Shown here piece after piece: positions 1 through 9,344 of a DNA stretch of 57,760 nucleotides (position 1 is its first letter; the number at the start of each line of letters is the position of its first letter). The DNA lies in assembly GCF_002150765.1 (NCBI RefSeq), contig NZ_MUYM01000024.1, positions 1 through 57,760 on the forward strand, written 5' to 3'. A model generated the notes under the pieces. That model worked only from the letters and a program-made list of their open reading frames with translations. It ran no database searches and had not been told where the DNA came from. A program made the position numbers and the translations under genes. The stretch is from Lentzea kentuckyensis. GTDB lineage: Bacteria > Actinomycetota > Actinomycetes > Mycobacteriales > Pseudonocardiaceae.

Positions 1-184
1 GGACGGGCGGGCCGATCAACGACAGGCCGATCTCGATGTCCGGTTGGTCGGCGGGACCGACGGTGAGCCAGCGGTAGTCCTCGACCTTCTCGTCGGTGCG
101 GACTTCGAGGCCGACGACGTCGCGGTAGAACGAAAGGGCGGCGTCCTGGTCGTGGACGAAGAGGAACGTGTGCGAGAGCTTCAT
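1..184 (-). CDS. VOC (glyoxalase/bleomycin-resistance fold) protein, 3' end outside window
   Basis: The first 61 residues, starting at ATG 184, read as a vicinal-oxygen-chelate half-module: MKLSHTFLFVHDQDAALSFY is the usual beta-strand and helix opening, with the early His typical of metal binding, followed by a Gly-Leu-Glu-Val strand. The rest of the gene lies beyond position 1. It starts 10 bp after the stop of the AraC-type regulator on the same strand, so the two probably form an operon. Small VOC proteins of this kind can be dioxygenases, lyases or drug-binding proteins; the substrate cannot be told from this fragment. Confidence 0.8.
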   Translation of the reverse strand, partial: MKLSHTFLFVHDQDAALSFYRDVVGLEVRTDEKVEDYRWLTVGPADQPDIEIGLSLIGPPV

Positions 185-194
185 GTGCAAAACC

Positions 195-626
195 CTAGGT
201 ACGCCGCCCGCGCGACGCTTCTCCAAACCTGCTCGGTCTCGTCAGGCCCTTCAACTGACATCCCGGCACCGCCGCCAGAGCGTCATGGGTTCGGGCGCGG
301 TAGGCGGAGGGGGTCTCGCCCACCAGAGAGGTGAACCGGGCGGAGAACGAGCCCAGGGACGTGCAGCCGACCTCCACGCAGACCTCGGTGACCGACATGG
401 TTCCCAGGCGCAGCAACGCTTTGGCGCGCTCGATCCGCCGGGTCATCAGGTAGCCGTACGGGGTCTCGCCGTACGCCGCGCGGAACTGGCGGGAGAAGTG
501 CGCCGGCGACATCAGGGCGGCGCGGGCCATGGCGGGCACGTCCAGCGGCCTGGCGTACTCGCGGTCCATCAGGTCACGCGCCCGGCGCAGGTGCGCTAGG
601 TCCTCCGGCGTCACGAACAACAGCAT
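195..626 (-). CDS. AraC-family transcriptional regulator (DNA-binding domain only)
   Basis: A 143-residue protein that is almost entirely an AraC double helix-turn-helix: the first HTH is near residues 20-50 (MARAALMSPAHFSRQFR) and the second near 75-107 (SVTEVCVEVGCTSLGSFSAR). No effector-binding domain is present. The frame stays open upstream to 815, but ATG 626 starts directly before the domain, and the extra N-terminal sequence is low-quality and runs through the promoter region. It is followed at once by the VOC gene, its likely target. Stand-alone AraC domains next to VOC genes are a common actinobacterial pairing. Confidence 0.85.
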   Translation of the reverse strand: MLLFVTPEDLAHLRRARDLMDREYARPLDVPAMARAALMSPAHFSRQFRAAYGETPYGYLMTRRIERAKALLRLGTMSVTEVCVEVGCTSLGSFSARFTSLVGETPSAYRARTHDALAAVPGCQLKGLTRPSRFGEASRGRRT

Positions 627-694
627 GCCACCCGCGGGCACAGTCCTCCCCGCGATGCTCACGCTTTTCCAACCCCGCCGGTTGCCCTGATACG

Positions 695-719
695 ACGAAA
701 ATCTTGTACGCATTTTCGT
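695..719. promoter_or_regulatory. Inverted repeat in the divergent AraC / SD-repeat intergenic region
   Basis: ACGAAAAT and ATTTTCGT form 8-bp arms around a 9-base spacer. The site lies in the 213-bp gap between the AraC gene (start 626) and the first SD-repeat gene (start 840). Arm length and AT-richness in high-GC DNA suggest an operator. Which regulator binds is not known. Confidence 0.4.
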
Positions 720-839
720 GACCGATCTGACGCTTCCGCGAACACGTGGGCTGAGGTACTTTTCGGACGTCTTGCGGGCGCGTGCGGGGGCTCTGACGTC
801 GGCAGACGACATCATCTCGGGGTCTTTTTGGGGGATCCG

Positions 840-3494
840 TTGTCAGGTAGATCGTTCAGTGCTGCGCTCAGAATCGGTGCGTTGACCACCGCTGCGGCGC
901 TCGTGTTCAGCACCGCCGCGTTCGCGCAAGACGACCCGACGAGCACACCGTCGGCACCCACCGAGACCACGACGCCGGCGCCGGTCGAAACGCCCGCGCC
1001 GCCGCCGTCGAGCACTCCGCCCACGAGCGAACCGGCGCCGCAGCCGGCGCCGCAGCCAGCGCAGCAGCAGGCGCCGAACAACGTGACCGGTGTCCTCTAC
1101 GCCGACAAGAACGCCAACGGGCAGCAGGATCCCGGCGAGGCGATCTCCGGCGGCAAGATCAGCCTCTACGGCAGCACCCGGCACGAGACGACCAGTGACG
1201 CGGACGGCAAGTTCGGCTTCGCCGGGGTCGCGCCCGGCACGTACAACCCGTTCTACGAACTGCCGGACGGCTGGAAAGTGCACCGGGCCGACATCAACGG
1301 CGACATGATCACGGTCACCGCGAACGCCACGACGCAGATCGCGGCACGCGCGGAACGGCCCTACTCCGAGCAGTTCAAGGTGAGCGCGTCGCTCGACCGC
1401 GACAGCTACGAGTACCCCGGCTTCGTGAAGATCACGGCTACCTTCACCAACAACACCGACCGCCGGATCGCCCACATCGGCGCACAGTGCAACCGCGCGA
1501 ACAAGCAGAACGCACTCGGCAACAGCTCGGAGTGGTACCTGCAGTTCCCGCTTTCGCTGGAGCCCGGACAGACGCGCACGTTCACGGTTCCCGAGAAGGT
1601 GCCGCAGGGCGCGCTCACCGAGGGCGTCGCCACGCTCGACTGCGCCTTCGCGCCGAACAGCCACTGGAACACCGACGGACCGTCGGTGTTCGCCCAGGCG
1701 AAGGTGATCGGCGGCATCAACTACGCGATGGTGCTCGGCCAGGACAAGAACGCGAACCAGCGCATCGACGCCGACGAGACCGTCAGCGGCGCGCAGGTCG
1801 TGCTGCTGGACCCGAAGGTCGGCGCCCAGATCGCCGAACGCACCAGTGGAGCGGACGGCAAGGTCGTGTTCACCGGGCTGAAGGCCGGTGAGTACCGGGC
1901 GGTGCTCCTCGGGTCGTGGGGGTTCACCGACGATAGCCAGCAACTGGTGCAGATCACCGACCAGGGCGGCGCGAGCGACAAGTTCCTGAAGTACGCCTCG
2001 CCCCCGTCCCTGACCACCACCATGAAGCTCGACAAGCCGCGCTACGGGTCCCACGAGATCGTCCGCGTCGACGTGACCACCACGAACACCGGTGGCAAGA
2101 CCGCCGAGCTGTTCAGGCTGATGGGCTCGTTCTACGACCTCGACATCGACGGACGTCAGTGGGGCGACGTCGGTCAGAGCGGTCCCGGTGTGCGGATCGC
2201 CGCGGGGGAGACCCGCACCTTCAGCTTCTCGGGGAAGATCCGCAACTTCCCCAACGGCAAGCTGCAGCTCTGGGGGATGGTGGACTACCTCGGCGTGCCG
2301 AATCCGGGCAACAGGGGCTACTCCGCCGAGGCCGAGGTCGTGCAGACCAACGGCGACCTGGGCGGCGTGGTCTACATCGACCGCAACCACAACAAGCAGC
2401 AGGACCCCGGAGAGGAAGCCGCGGACGTCCTGGTGGAGGCGAACGGCGGCGCACCGTACGGCTACGTCAAGACCACGACGGACGCCGGCGGCCGGTACTC
2501 CTTCAAGAACATCCCGTCCGGCACCTACTGGGTCGGCTACACGCTGGCCGACGGATGGGTCGTGCACAGCGAGGGCGACGCCCCGGAGACCCGCGTGACA
2601 CCCGGCGCACCCGTGCAGCTCACCGCACGCGCGGAACGTCCGTACACCGAGGCGCTCAAGGCGACGATCGTGCTCGACAAGTCGATCTACGCGGTCGGTG
2701 AGGAAGCCAAGATCACCATCACCCTGTCGAACCGGGCGGCCTACGAGGTCGGCCGCATCATCGCCGCGTGTGACAGGGCGGGCAACGGCAACGAGCTCGG
2801 CAGCGGCTGGCCGATGGCCGAGGGCTGGGGCGATCTGCGCGAGAAGGGCGTGACGCTCGCCGCCGGTGAGACGAAGACGATCGTCGTCAAGGAGAAGGTG
2901 CCCGCGACCGCGCGGTGGCTCAACCGGGTGAACGTGCGGTGCGACTTCGCGCCGTGGGCCGGGTGGAACGACGACACCGTGGTCGGCTACGACTGGGCGG
3001 CCCTCTCCGGCGTCGGGGTGGGCTCCCTGGCGGGTCCGCTCGCCTACGACCGCAACAAGAACTTCGTCGTGGACCCCGGCGAGGCCATCGGCAACACCAG
3101 GGTGTTCCTGATGACCGACCGCGAGTACGGCGGGATCGTCGCCGAGACGGTCTCGGACGCCGAGGGGAACGTGCGCTTCGACGGCGTCCCGGCCGGCGAC
3201 TACTGGTCGGTGGTCGACGGACCGTGGAAGTCCGAGGGCGAGTGGGGCGGCCACCACATGATCACGGCCGACCAGCTGCAACGGACCTCGTTCTTCGTGG
3301 TGCCAGGTCCGGCGCCCGCACCGCCGAGTGGCGGTGACAACGGCCACCAGGACGAACAGCTGCCTGGTGGCAGCGGCACTGGGGGTGCGCTCGCCAGGAC
3401 CGGCGCCAGCGTGCTCGGGCTCGGCGTGGTCGCCGTGCTCCTCGTCGCGTTCGGCTTCGGCGCTCGCCTCGCCGGCCGTCGCAGGACTTCTTGA
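840..3494 (+). CDS. LAXTG-anchored surface protein with SdrD B-like repeats (copy 1)
   Basis: An 884-residue secreted wall protein. Residues 1-29 form a signal peptide ending AFA-Q, followed by a Pro/Thr/Ala-rich stretch to about residue 80. Several SdrD B-like modules follow, each opening with a Ca-site-like loop (YADKNANGQQDPGEA near residue 88; also YIDRNHNKQQDPGEE and YDRNKNFVVDPGEA), alternating with Ig-like modules (KLDKPRYGSHEIVRV). The C-terminus has LARTG at about 851, a hydrophobic helix and RRR, a sortase signal of the class E (LAXTG) type. TTG 840 is preferred over TTG 828: it has a GGGGG ribosome site 6 bases upstream and matches the start of the next paralogue. It is followed 28 bp later by copy 2. 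Confidence 0.88.
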   Translation: MSGRSFSAALRIGALTTAAALVFSTAAFAQDDPTSTPSAPTETTTPAPVETPAPPPSSTPPTSEPAPQPAPQPAQQQAPNNVTGVLYADKNANGQQDPGEAISGGKISLYGSTRHETTSDADGKFGFAGVAPGTYNPFYELPDGWKVHRADINGDMITVTANATTQIAARAERPYSEQFKVSASLDRDSYEYPGFVKITATFTNNTDRRIAHIGAQCNRANKQNALGNSSEWYLQFPLSLEPGQTRTFTVPEKVPQGALTEGVATLDCAFAPNSHWNTDGPSVFAQAKVIGGINYAMVLGQDKNANQRIDADETVSGAQVVLLDPKVGAQIAERTSGADGKVVFTGLKAGEYRAVLLGSWGFTDDSQQLVQITDQGGASDKFLKYASPPSLTTTMKLDKPRYGSHEIVRVDVTTTNTGGKTAELFRLMGSFYDLDIDGRQWGDVGQSGPGVRIAAGETRTFSFSGKIRNFPNGKLQLWGMVDYLGVPNPGNRGYSAEAEVVQTNGDLGGVVYIDRNHNKQQDPGEEAADVLVEANGGAPYGYVKTTTDAGGRYSFKNIPSGTYWVGYTLADGWVVHSEGDAPETRVTPGAPVQLTARAERPYTEALKATIVLDKSIYAVGEEAKITITLSNRAAYEVGRIIAACDRAGNGNELGSGWPMAEGWGDLREKGVTLAAGETKTIVVKEKVPATARWLNRVNVRCDFAPWAGWNDDTVVGYDWAALSGVGVGSLAGPLAYDRNKNFVVDPGEAIGNTRVFLMTDREYGGIVAETVSDAEGNVRFDGVPAGDYWSVVDGPWKSEGEWGGHHMITADQLQRTSFFVVPGPAPAPPSGGDNGHQDEQLPGGSGTGGALARTGASVLGLGVVAVLLVAFGFGARLAGRRRTS

Positions 3495-3522
3495 TCCATT
3501 CGCACTTGTCACTGGGGTACTG

Positions 3523-6500
3523 ATGTCAGAGAGATCCACCGGAAGAGGCCTGCTCAGATTCACCGCGCTGGCCACCGCCGCCCTGCTCGCGTTCGGTGGC
3601 ACGGCCAGCGCGCTCGCGCAGGAAACCGAGCCAACGACGAGCACTCCCACGCCGACGGAAACGGTGACGCCGCCGCCGTCGTCGTCCACAGAGCCGACGC
3701 CGAGTGAACCGCCGTCGTCCACGCAACCCACGCCGTCCACCACGCCCGAGCCGACCTCGGCCCCGGCGCCACAACCCGACCAGCCCCCCGCACAGACACC
3801 TCAGCCGAAGCCTCAACCGCAGCAGCCGAAGCTCGAACAGCGGAAGACGACTGGCGACGAGCAGGCCGACATCGCGGCGACCGTGCGGTTCCAGCAGCCG
3901 AGCTACCAGTCGCACGAGCCCGTGTGGCTGTCGCTGACGGTCGAGAACAAGGGCACCGCGGTCGCGCACGGAGTGAAGCTCGCCTTCCAGCCGTTCGGGG
4001 TGCGGGTCAACTCCGCCTCGTACGGCGACCTCGGTTGGAACGGTCCCGGTATCACCCTCCCGCCCGGCCAGTCCCGCTCCCTCGAGCTCTACGGGACGTT
4101 CGGCGAGCTCACTGACGGCAAAGCCATCTTCACGGGCTCCGTCACGACGACCGACGCGGACACCGACACGAGCAACAACACCTTCTACGCGACCGTTCCC
4201 GTCACGCAGGCCTACGGCAACCTCTCAGGCCGTGTCTTCGGCGACCAGAACGGCAACGGCACGTACGACAGCGGTGAGCAGATCGCCGGCGGCATCGTCG
4301 AGATCAGCAACGGCACCACGGCCGGCAGCAGGCAGGGCGTGACCGACGGGGAAGGCAGGTTCTCCTTCGAGAACGTGCCCGCCGGCGGCTACTCCGCCTA
4401 CTTCCAGTTGCCGAACGGCTGGGTCGTGCGCAGCCAGGCCGGCACCCAGTACTTCGTGCAGCCGAACACCACCACCGAGGTCACCGCTCTCGCGGAACGA
4501 CCGTGGTCGGACGTGCTGCGCGCGAGCGTCTCGCTCGACAAGGACCAGTACCGCGCGGGCGAGACCGCGAAGGTCACGGTCGTGATCACCAACACCGGCA
4601 CTCGCGACGTCAGCGGGATCGAGGCGGGCTGCAACCGCGTCGGCGACCCGAACCACCTGATGCTGCGCAACATCGCCCCCGGCAGCGGCGGCTTCACCGT
4701 CGACGCCGGCGAGACCAGGACGATCACGGTCGAGGAGATCGTGCCCCCAGCCGCCCGCGAGCGCGGTGAGGTCGTGGTGGACTGCGACTTCGAGCCGAAC
4801 GCCTCCTACGACGCCAGCGGCCCGCGCGGGCACGACAGCGCCAGGGTCCAGGACGCCGTCGGACGGTGGAAGGCCACCGTGGCGCACGACGCGAACGGCA
4901 ACGGCCGGGTCGACGACGGTGAGTGGGCGTGGACGTCGAACTTCATCCTGACCGATGCCGCCGGCAAGCACATCGGCCTGCGGTACGGGGCGAACGTCGA
5001 GTTCATCGACCTGCCGCTCGGCAGGTACCGCGGTGAGATCGCCGGTGACTGGAAGCTTGCGAACGGTGCCACGCACGTCGACGTCGACGTCACCGAGACC
5101 GCGGGCAATGCGGTGATCTTCGTGGTCCCCGCGAAGGCCGACCTCGCCGCCGACGTCCGCTTCGACAAGCCGTCCTACCAGCTCGGTGAGCCGGTCAAGG
5201 TTCTCGTCAGCATCACCAACAAGGGCGACGCGATCGCGTCCGGCGTCTACGTCAGCGAGCCGTACCACGACGAGTACCTCAAGAGCCGCGCGCTGCTCGA
5301 CGAGCCGCGCTGGGGCGAGCTCAGCTCCTACCGAGGGTCGGTGAGCGTGCGTCCCGGTGAGACCAGGACGTTCGAGTTCGCCGCCAAGCCGCAGGGACCT
5401 GCCCTCCGCCTCGAAGGCATTCTCTACTCCCTCGGTGGCGACGCGAACCTGAGCAACAACATGTTCACCGCGCGGGCCACCATCTCCGGCGGTCAGGGCC
5501 ACGTGAGCGGTGTCTTCTACGCCGACCGCAACGACGACGGCGATCGCGATCCGGGCGAGGAACTGCCCGGCGTGCAGATCTTCCTGTACAGCCAGAAGGA
5601 TCCGAACTTCAACCGCAGGACGACGACGGACGCCGAAGGCAGGTTCTCCTTCCGCGACCTGCCCGCGGACGTGTACTCCACGTCGTACTCGCTGCCGGAC
5701 GGCTGGGAGGTCATGCTTCCGGCGGGCAACTGGTTCGACTACTGGACCATTGCCGACGGCACGGACCTGCAGCTGGAACGCAGGGCGGTACGGCCCCTCA
5801 GCGAGTCGCTGACCGCGAAGATGGTCCTGGACCGCGACGCCTACGCACCAGGTGACCGCGCCGGTATCGCGGTGACCCTGACCAACACCGGTTCGAAGCA
5901 GCTCACCGGCGTCCGCGCGTACTGCGTCTACCCGCTCGGGAACGACACGAGCTGGGGCGACCTGCGCTACAGCCAGTCCGGTGTCTCGATCGCGCCGGGT
6001 GGGACCTACACGGTCACGGTCGGCGAGGCCGCGGCCAGGACGGGCATCGAGGGTGACTTCGACGCCTGGTGCAGGTTCGGCAACCCGGAGGCGCACCCGC
6101 AGAACACCTTCGTGACGGCGAGTGACACCGCGCGGCTGCTCAGCGGCGTCGGCGAGCTGAAGGGCACCGCGCTGCACGACACGGACGGCGAGTGGCCGTA
6201 CGAGGGTGACGGCGTCGAAGGTGTCGAGATCGTGGTCATCGACCCCTTCACCGGTGCCGAGGCGGCCCGCGTGAAGTCCGGTGCGGACGGCAAGTTCTCG
6301 CTGCCTGGCATGCCGGTCGGCCGCTACGACCTCAAGGTCGTCGGCAAGTACCGCCTCGCCCAGGTCCGGTACCCCGGCGGCGATCCGGAGCCGGTGACCT
6401 CCATCTACGCGCGGGTCTACACCGACTACGTGGCGGACCACGTGGTGCCGGTCGAGCTGGCGCCGGTGACGGATCCAGGCGTGCGGCCAGGGCCCGATGG

Positions 6501-6660
6501 TCCTCGCCCGCCCGCCGCTCCTCCCGCCGCTCCTCCGGCCACGCCGGAGGTCGTGCTCGCCAAAACCGGTGCCGGCCTGCTCGGCATCGCTGTCCTGGGC
6601 GGCCTGCTGTTCGCGTTCGGCATCGGTGCCGGCGCCGCCGCTCGCCGCAGGTCGGCCTGA
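3523..6660 (+). CDS. LAXTG-anchored surface protein with SdrD B-like and CARDB-like repeats (copy 2)
   Basis: A 1045-residue paralogue of the preceding gene. The signal peptide (residues 1-33) ends ASALAQ. A long Pro/Thr/Ser/Gln linker reaches about residue 110. CARDB-like modules (VRFQQPSYQSHEPVWL; VRFDKPSYQLGEPVKV) alternate with SdrD B-like modules (FGDQNGNGTYDSGEQ; YADRNDDGDRDPGEE). The end is LAKTG at about residue 1012, a hydrophobic helix and RRR, so it is probably anchored by a class E sortase encoded elsewhere. ATG 3523 has GGGG upstream and gives the same N-terminus pattern as both neighbours. Its TGA overlaps the next ATG, so copy 3 is translationally coupled. Likely role: wall adhesin or surface layer; ligand unknown. 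Confidence 0.88.
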   Translation: MSERSTGRGLLRFTALATAALLAFGGTASALAQETEPTTSTPTPTETVTPPPSSSTEPTPSEPPSSTQPTPSTTPEPTSAPAPQPDQPPAQTPQPKPQPQQPKLEQRKTTGDEQADIAATVRFQQPSYQSHEPVWLSLTVENKGTAVAHGVKLAFQPFGVRVNSASYGDLGWNGPGITLPPGQSRSLELYGTFGELTDGKAIFTGSVTTTDADTDTSNNTFYATVPVTQAYGNLSGRVFGDQNGNGTYDSGEQIAGGIVEISNGTTAGSRQGVTDGEGRFSFENVPAGGYSAYFQLPNGWVVRSQAGTQYFVQPNTTTEVTALAERPWSDVLRASVSLDKDQYRAGETAKVTVVITNTGTRDVSGIEAGCNRVGDPNHLMLRNIAPGSGGFTVDAGETRTITVEEIVPPAARERGEVVVDCDFEPNASYDASGPRGHDSARVQDAVGRWKATVAHDANGNGRVDDGEWAWTSNFILTDAAGKHIGLRYGANVEFIDLPLGRYRGEIAGDWKLANGATHVDVDVTETAGNAVIFVVPAKADLAADVRFDKPSYQLGEPVKVLVSITNKGDAIASGVYVSEPYHDEYLKSRALLDEPRWGELSSYRGSVSVRPGETRTFEFAAKPQGPALRLEGILYSLGGDANLSNNMFTARATISGGQGHVSGVFYADRNDDGDRDPGEELPGVQIFLYSQKDPNFNRRTTTDAEGRFSFRDLPADVYSTSYSLPDGWEVMLPAGNWFDYWTIADGTDLQLERRAVRPLSESLTAKMVLDRDAYAPGDRAGIAVTLTNTGSKQLTGVRAYCVYPLGNDTSWGDLRYSQSGVSIAPGGTYTVTVGEAAARTGIEGDFDAWCRFGNPEAHPQNTFVTASDTARLLSGVGELKGTALHDTDGEWPYEGDGVEGVEIVVIDPFTGAEAARVKSGADGKFSLPGMPVGRYDLKVVGKYRLAQVRYPGGDPEPVTSIYARVYTDYVADHVVPVELAPVTDPGVRPGPDGPRPPAAPPAAPPATPEVVLAKTGAGLLGIAVLGGLLFAFGIGAGAAARRRSA

Positions 6661-8420
6661 TGAGCAGCAGAACATCACCACGCGCCCTGCTCGGAGTCGG
6701 CGCCTTGGCCACCGCTGTCGTCCTGGCGTTCGGCGGCACGTCCGCCGCGTTCGCACAGGACGACCCGGTCGAGACGCCCAAGGCCGCCGCCGGCAAGTTC
6801 ACGGTCAAGTTCGTCCACGACAAGGACGGCGACTCGTCGGACGACCCCGGAGAGGAGATCGCCGGTCTCAAGGTGGCGGTGCTGAACCAGGCCACCGGCA
6901 CCAAGGCCGCCGACTTCGTGAGCGGACCGGACGGCAAGATCGTGTTCACCGGGATTCCGGCCGGGCAGTACTGGGGTGTGTTCGACACCGCCTGGAAGTT
7001 GCGGCGCAGTGGTGACATTCCGCAGGGCGGCATGCCGGTGTACGTCCCGGAGTCCGACACAGGTGGTGGCGCCGTCTACTTCATGGAGCCGGGAACGTCC
7101 GCCGCCGACCTGCGCGGCTCGCTGAAGTTCGAGAAGTCGAGCTACGAGTCGCACGAGACGGTCCGCATGACCGCGACCGTCACCAACATCGGTGGTCAGA
7201 CCGCTCAGCACGCCAAGCTGATGGGGTCGCTGTTCGCCGTGGAGACCGCTGAAGAGCAGTGGGGCGACTTCGGCTGGCGCGCTGCCGGCATCGAGCTGGC
7301 CTCCGGGGAGTCGCGCACGTTCCAGGTTTCCGGTCCGATCCGCGACATCTCGAACGGCAAGGTGCGGCCGTCGACCATCATCGAGTGGGACGGCCGGCCG
7401 AACCCGTGCCAGTGCGGACTCTCGGGCGAGTTCACCGTTGTGCAGACCAAGGGCGACATCTCGGGAGTCGCCTACATCGACAGGAACCGCAACGGACAGC
7501 AGGACGCCGGCGAGGCCGCCGCGGGTGTCGTGGTCGAGGCCAACGGCGGTGTGCCGTACGGCTACTTCAAGGCCACCACGGACGCGGACGGCCGTTACTC
7601 GTTCAAGGACCTGTCGTCGGGTGACTACTACGTCGGCTACACCTTCGCGGACGGCTGGGTCGTGCACTCGAACGGCACGGACTCGAAGGTCCGCGTGCAG
7701 CCGGGCGCACCGGTCTCGCTGACCGCGCGCGCCGAGCGTCCGTACACCGAGTCGCTCAGCGCGACGCTGACGCTCGACAAGGACGTCTACCAGGTCGGTG
7801 AGGAAGCCAGGATCACGATCACGCTGACGAACTCGGGTGATCGCCCGCTCAGCAAAATCCAGGCCTGGTGCAACCGCATCGGCGACGACAACCAGCTCGG
7901 CGGCTCGCCGGGCAACGGTCCCGCCACGGGCTGGGGCGAGCTGATTCCACCCGGCAAGGGCGTGACCGTCGGCGCCGGTGAGACCAGGACGTTCATCGCC
8001 ACCGAGAAGGTGCCGCAGGCCGCGTTCGGTTACGGCAGGGTCATCGCATCCTGTGGCTTCGCACCGAACGCCGGCTGGAACACCGACGCCGCCGAGGCGT
8101 CCGACACCGCCCGCGTTCCCGGTGGGTTCGGGGCGCTGACCGGCAAGCTCTACCACGATCGCAACGGCAACTGGATGCTCGACGAGGGCGAGGCCATCGG
8201 CAACACCCGGATCGCGCTGCACGACCGCGAGCAGGACGTCGACGTCGCCGAGACGGTCTCGGACGACAAAGGCAACGTGCGTTTCGACCGCGTTCCCGCC
8301 GGTGACTGGTGGGCCCAGGTCGACGGGCCGTGGAAGTTCGAGGGCGAGTACGGCGGTCACGTGCGGGTCTACGCCGGCTCGCAGTGGAACAACGACTTCA
8401 TCGTCCTGCCCGTCACGTAG
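6660..8420 (+). CDS. Secreted SdrD B-like repeat protein lacking the wall anchor (copy 3)
   Basis: A 586-residue protein with a signal peptide ending AAFAQ at about residue 31. From residue ~145 it is collinear with the C-terminal two thirds of copy 1 (YIDRNRNGQQDAGEAAAGV; RAERPYTESLSATLTLDK; YHDRNGNWMLDEGEA). It stops at FIVLPVT, exactly where copy 1 enters its Pro/Gly linker and LARTG anchor. The frame after the TAG still reads PPAAGGGNTPPQ, a linker remnant, but no sorting signal follows before the terminator at 8486. The protein is therefore probably released rather than anchored. ATG 6660 overlaps the upstream TGA, indicating coupling. Confidence 0.87.
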   Translation: MSSRTSPRALLGVGALATAVVLAFGGTSAAFAQDDPVETPKAAAGKFTVKFVHDKDGDSSDDPGEEIAGLKVAVLNQATGTKAADFVSGPDGKIVFTGIPAGQYWGVFDTAWKLRRSGDIPQGGMPVYVPESDTGGGAVYFMEPGTSAADLRGSLKFEKSSYESHETVRMTATVTNIGGQTAQHAKLMGSLFAVETAEEQWGDFGWRAAGIELASGESRTFQVSGPIRDISNGKVRPSTIIEWDGRPNPCQCGLSGEFTVVQTKGDISGVAYIDRNRNGQQDAGEAAAGVVVEANGGVPYGYFKATTDADGRYSFKDLSSGDYYVGYTFADGWVVHSNGTDSKVRVQPGAPVSLTARAERPYTESLSATLTLDKDVYQVGEEARITITLTNSGDRPLSKIQAWCNRIGDDNQLGGSPGNGPATGWGELIPPGKGVTVGAGETRTFIATEKVPQAAFGYGRVIASCGFAPNAGWNTDAAEASDTARVPGGFGALTGKLYHDRNGNWMLDEGEAIGNTRIALHDREQDVDVAETVSDDKGNVRFDRVPAGDWWAQVDGPWKFEGEYGGHVRVYAGSQWNNDFIVLPVT

Positions 8421-8485
8421 CCGCCTGCCGCCGGTGGCGGCAACACTCCGCCGCAGGCGTCAGATCGCATAACTGAAGATCCAAG

Positions 8486-8522
8486 AACAGGCCCGGCACT
8501 CACCCTGAGTGCCGGGCCTGTT
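8486..8522 (+). terminator. Intrinsic-type hairpin closing the SD-repeat operon
   Basis: Perfect 17-bp arms (8486-8502 and 8506-8522) around a CCC loop, core GGCCCGGCACTCA. There is no long T-run, as is usual in high-GC actinobacteria. It lies 65 bp after the third SD-repeat gene. Confidence 0.85.
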
Positions 8523-8558
8523 GTAGTCAGCGACACACTTCGCTGTCCCGAGTGGAGT

Positions 8559-8573
8559 GTTAGCGTCGCTAAC
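8559..8573. promoter_or_regulatory. Palindrome upstream of the TSUP transporter gene
   Basis: GTTAGC-GTC-GCTAAC is a perfect 6-bp-arm palindrome ending 21 bp before the ATG at 8595. Its position overlaps any likely core promoter, so it may be an operator. No regulator gene lies beside it. Confidence 0.4.
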
Positions 8574-8594
8574 CATTGGGTACCTGGGGGTGAC

Positions 8595-9344
8595 ATGACG
8601 GTCTGGGAAGCGATCGCGGTGGTCATCGCGGGTGTGTTCGCAGGCGGCATCAACACCGTCGTCGGCAGCGGCACGCTCGTGACGTTCCCCGTGTTGCTCG
8701 CCGTCGGTTACCCACCCGTAGTCGCGAACGTGTCCAACAGCCTCGGCCTCGTGCCCGGCTCGCTGTCCGGCGCGTGGGGTTATCGCGAGGAGCTGAAGGG
8801 GCAGAAGTCCCGCATCGCCAAGCTGCTGCCGGCCTCGATCCTCGGCGGGATCGTCGGCGCGATCCTGCTGGTGACGTTGCCGGACAAGGCCTTCAAGGCG
8901 ATCGTGCCGGTGCTGATCGTCATCGCGCTGGTCCTCGTCGTGATCCAGCCCTGGCTCAACCGCAAGCTCTCGCACAAGCGCGGCAACGGCGACGGCGGCG
9001 TGCTGCTGTGGCTCGGGGTCTTCGCCGCGGGCATCTACGGCGGCTACTTCGGCGCCGCGCAGGGTGTGCTGGTCATGGGGATCATGGGCGTGCTCGTCAA
9101 CGAGCACCTGCAGCGGATGAACGCGCTGAAGAACCTGCTGACCGCGTTCGTGAACCTGGTCGCCGGCGTCATGTTCATCTTCATCGCCGACGTGGCGTGG
9201 CTGGCCGTGCTGCTACTGGCCGTCGGGTCCGTCGTCGGCGGCCAGATCGGGGCCAAGATCGGCCGCAAACTCCCACCTGCCGTGTTGCGCGGCGTCATCG
9301 TGGTGGTGGGAGTCGCGGCGATCGTTCAGCTGCTCATGAAGTGA
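8595..9344 (+). CDS. TSUP-family (TauE/SafE) membrane permease
   Basis: A 249-residue polytopic membrane protein with the sulfite-exporter TauE/SafE layout: an N-terminal repeat with [20 protein letters not shown], about eight hydrophobic helices, and a second half repeat starting near [20 protein letters not shown]. The family exports organosulfonates, sulfite or sulfoacetate, or moves other C1-C3 anions. No sulfur gene is adjacent, so the substrate is open. ATG 8595 follows a GGGGG ribosome site. The 3' end overlaps the convergent aminotransferase gene by 11 bp. Confidence 0.9.
   Translation: MTVWEAIAVVIAGVFAGGINTVVGSGTLVTFPVLLAVGYPPVVANVSNSLGLVPGSLSGAWGYREELKGQKSRIAKLLPASILGGIVGAILLVTLPDKAFKAIVPVLIVIALVLVVIQPWLNRKLSHKRGNGDGGVLLWLGVFAAGIYGGYFGAAQGVLVMGIMGVLVNEHLQRMNALKNLLTAFVNLVAGVMFIFIADVAWLAVLLLAVGSVVGGQIGAKIGRKLPPAVLRGVIVVVGVAAIVQLLMK

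Noticed and set aside
843..3743. 966-codon minus-strand open frame opposite the first SD-repeat genes
   Set aside because: Low-complexity Val/Gly/Arg-rich translation with no domain; it mirrors the GC-rich codon pattern of the plus-strand genes, which have signal peptides and sortase signals.
4225..8360. Long minus-strand frames (843 and 561 codons) opposite SD-repeat genes 2 and 3
   Set aside because: Antisense shadows of real genes; no start signal or recognisable domain.
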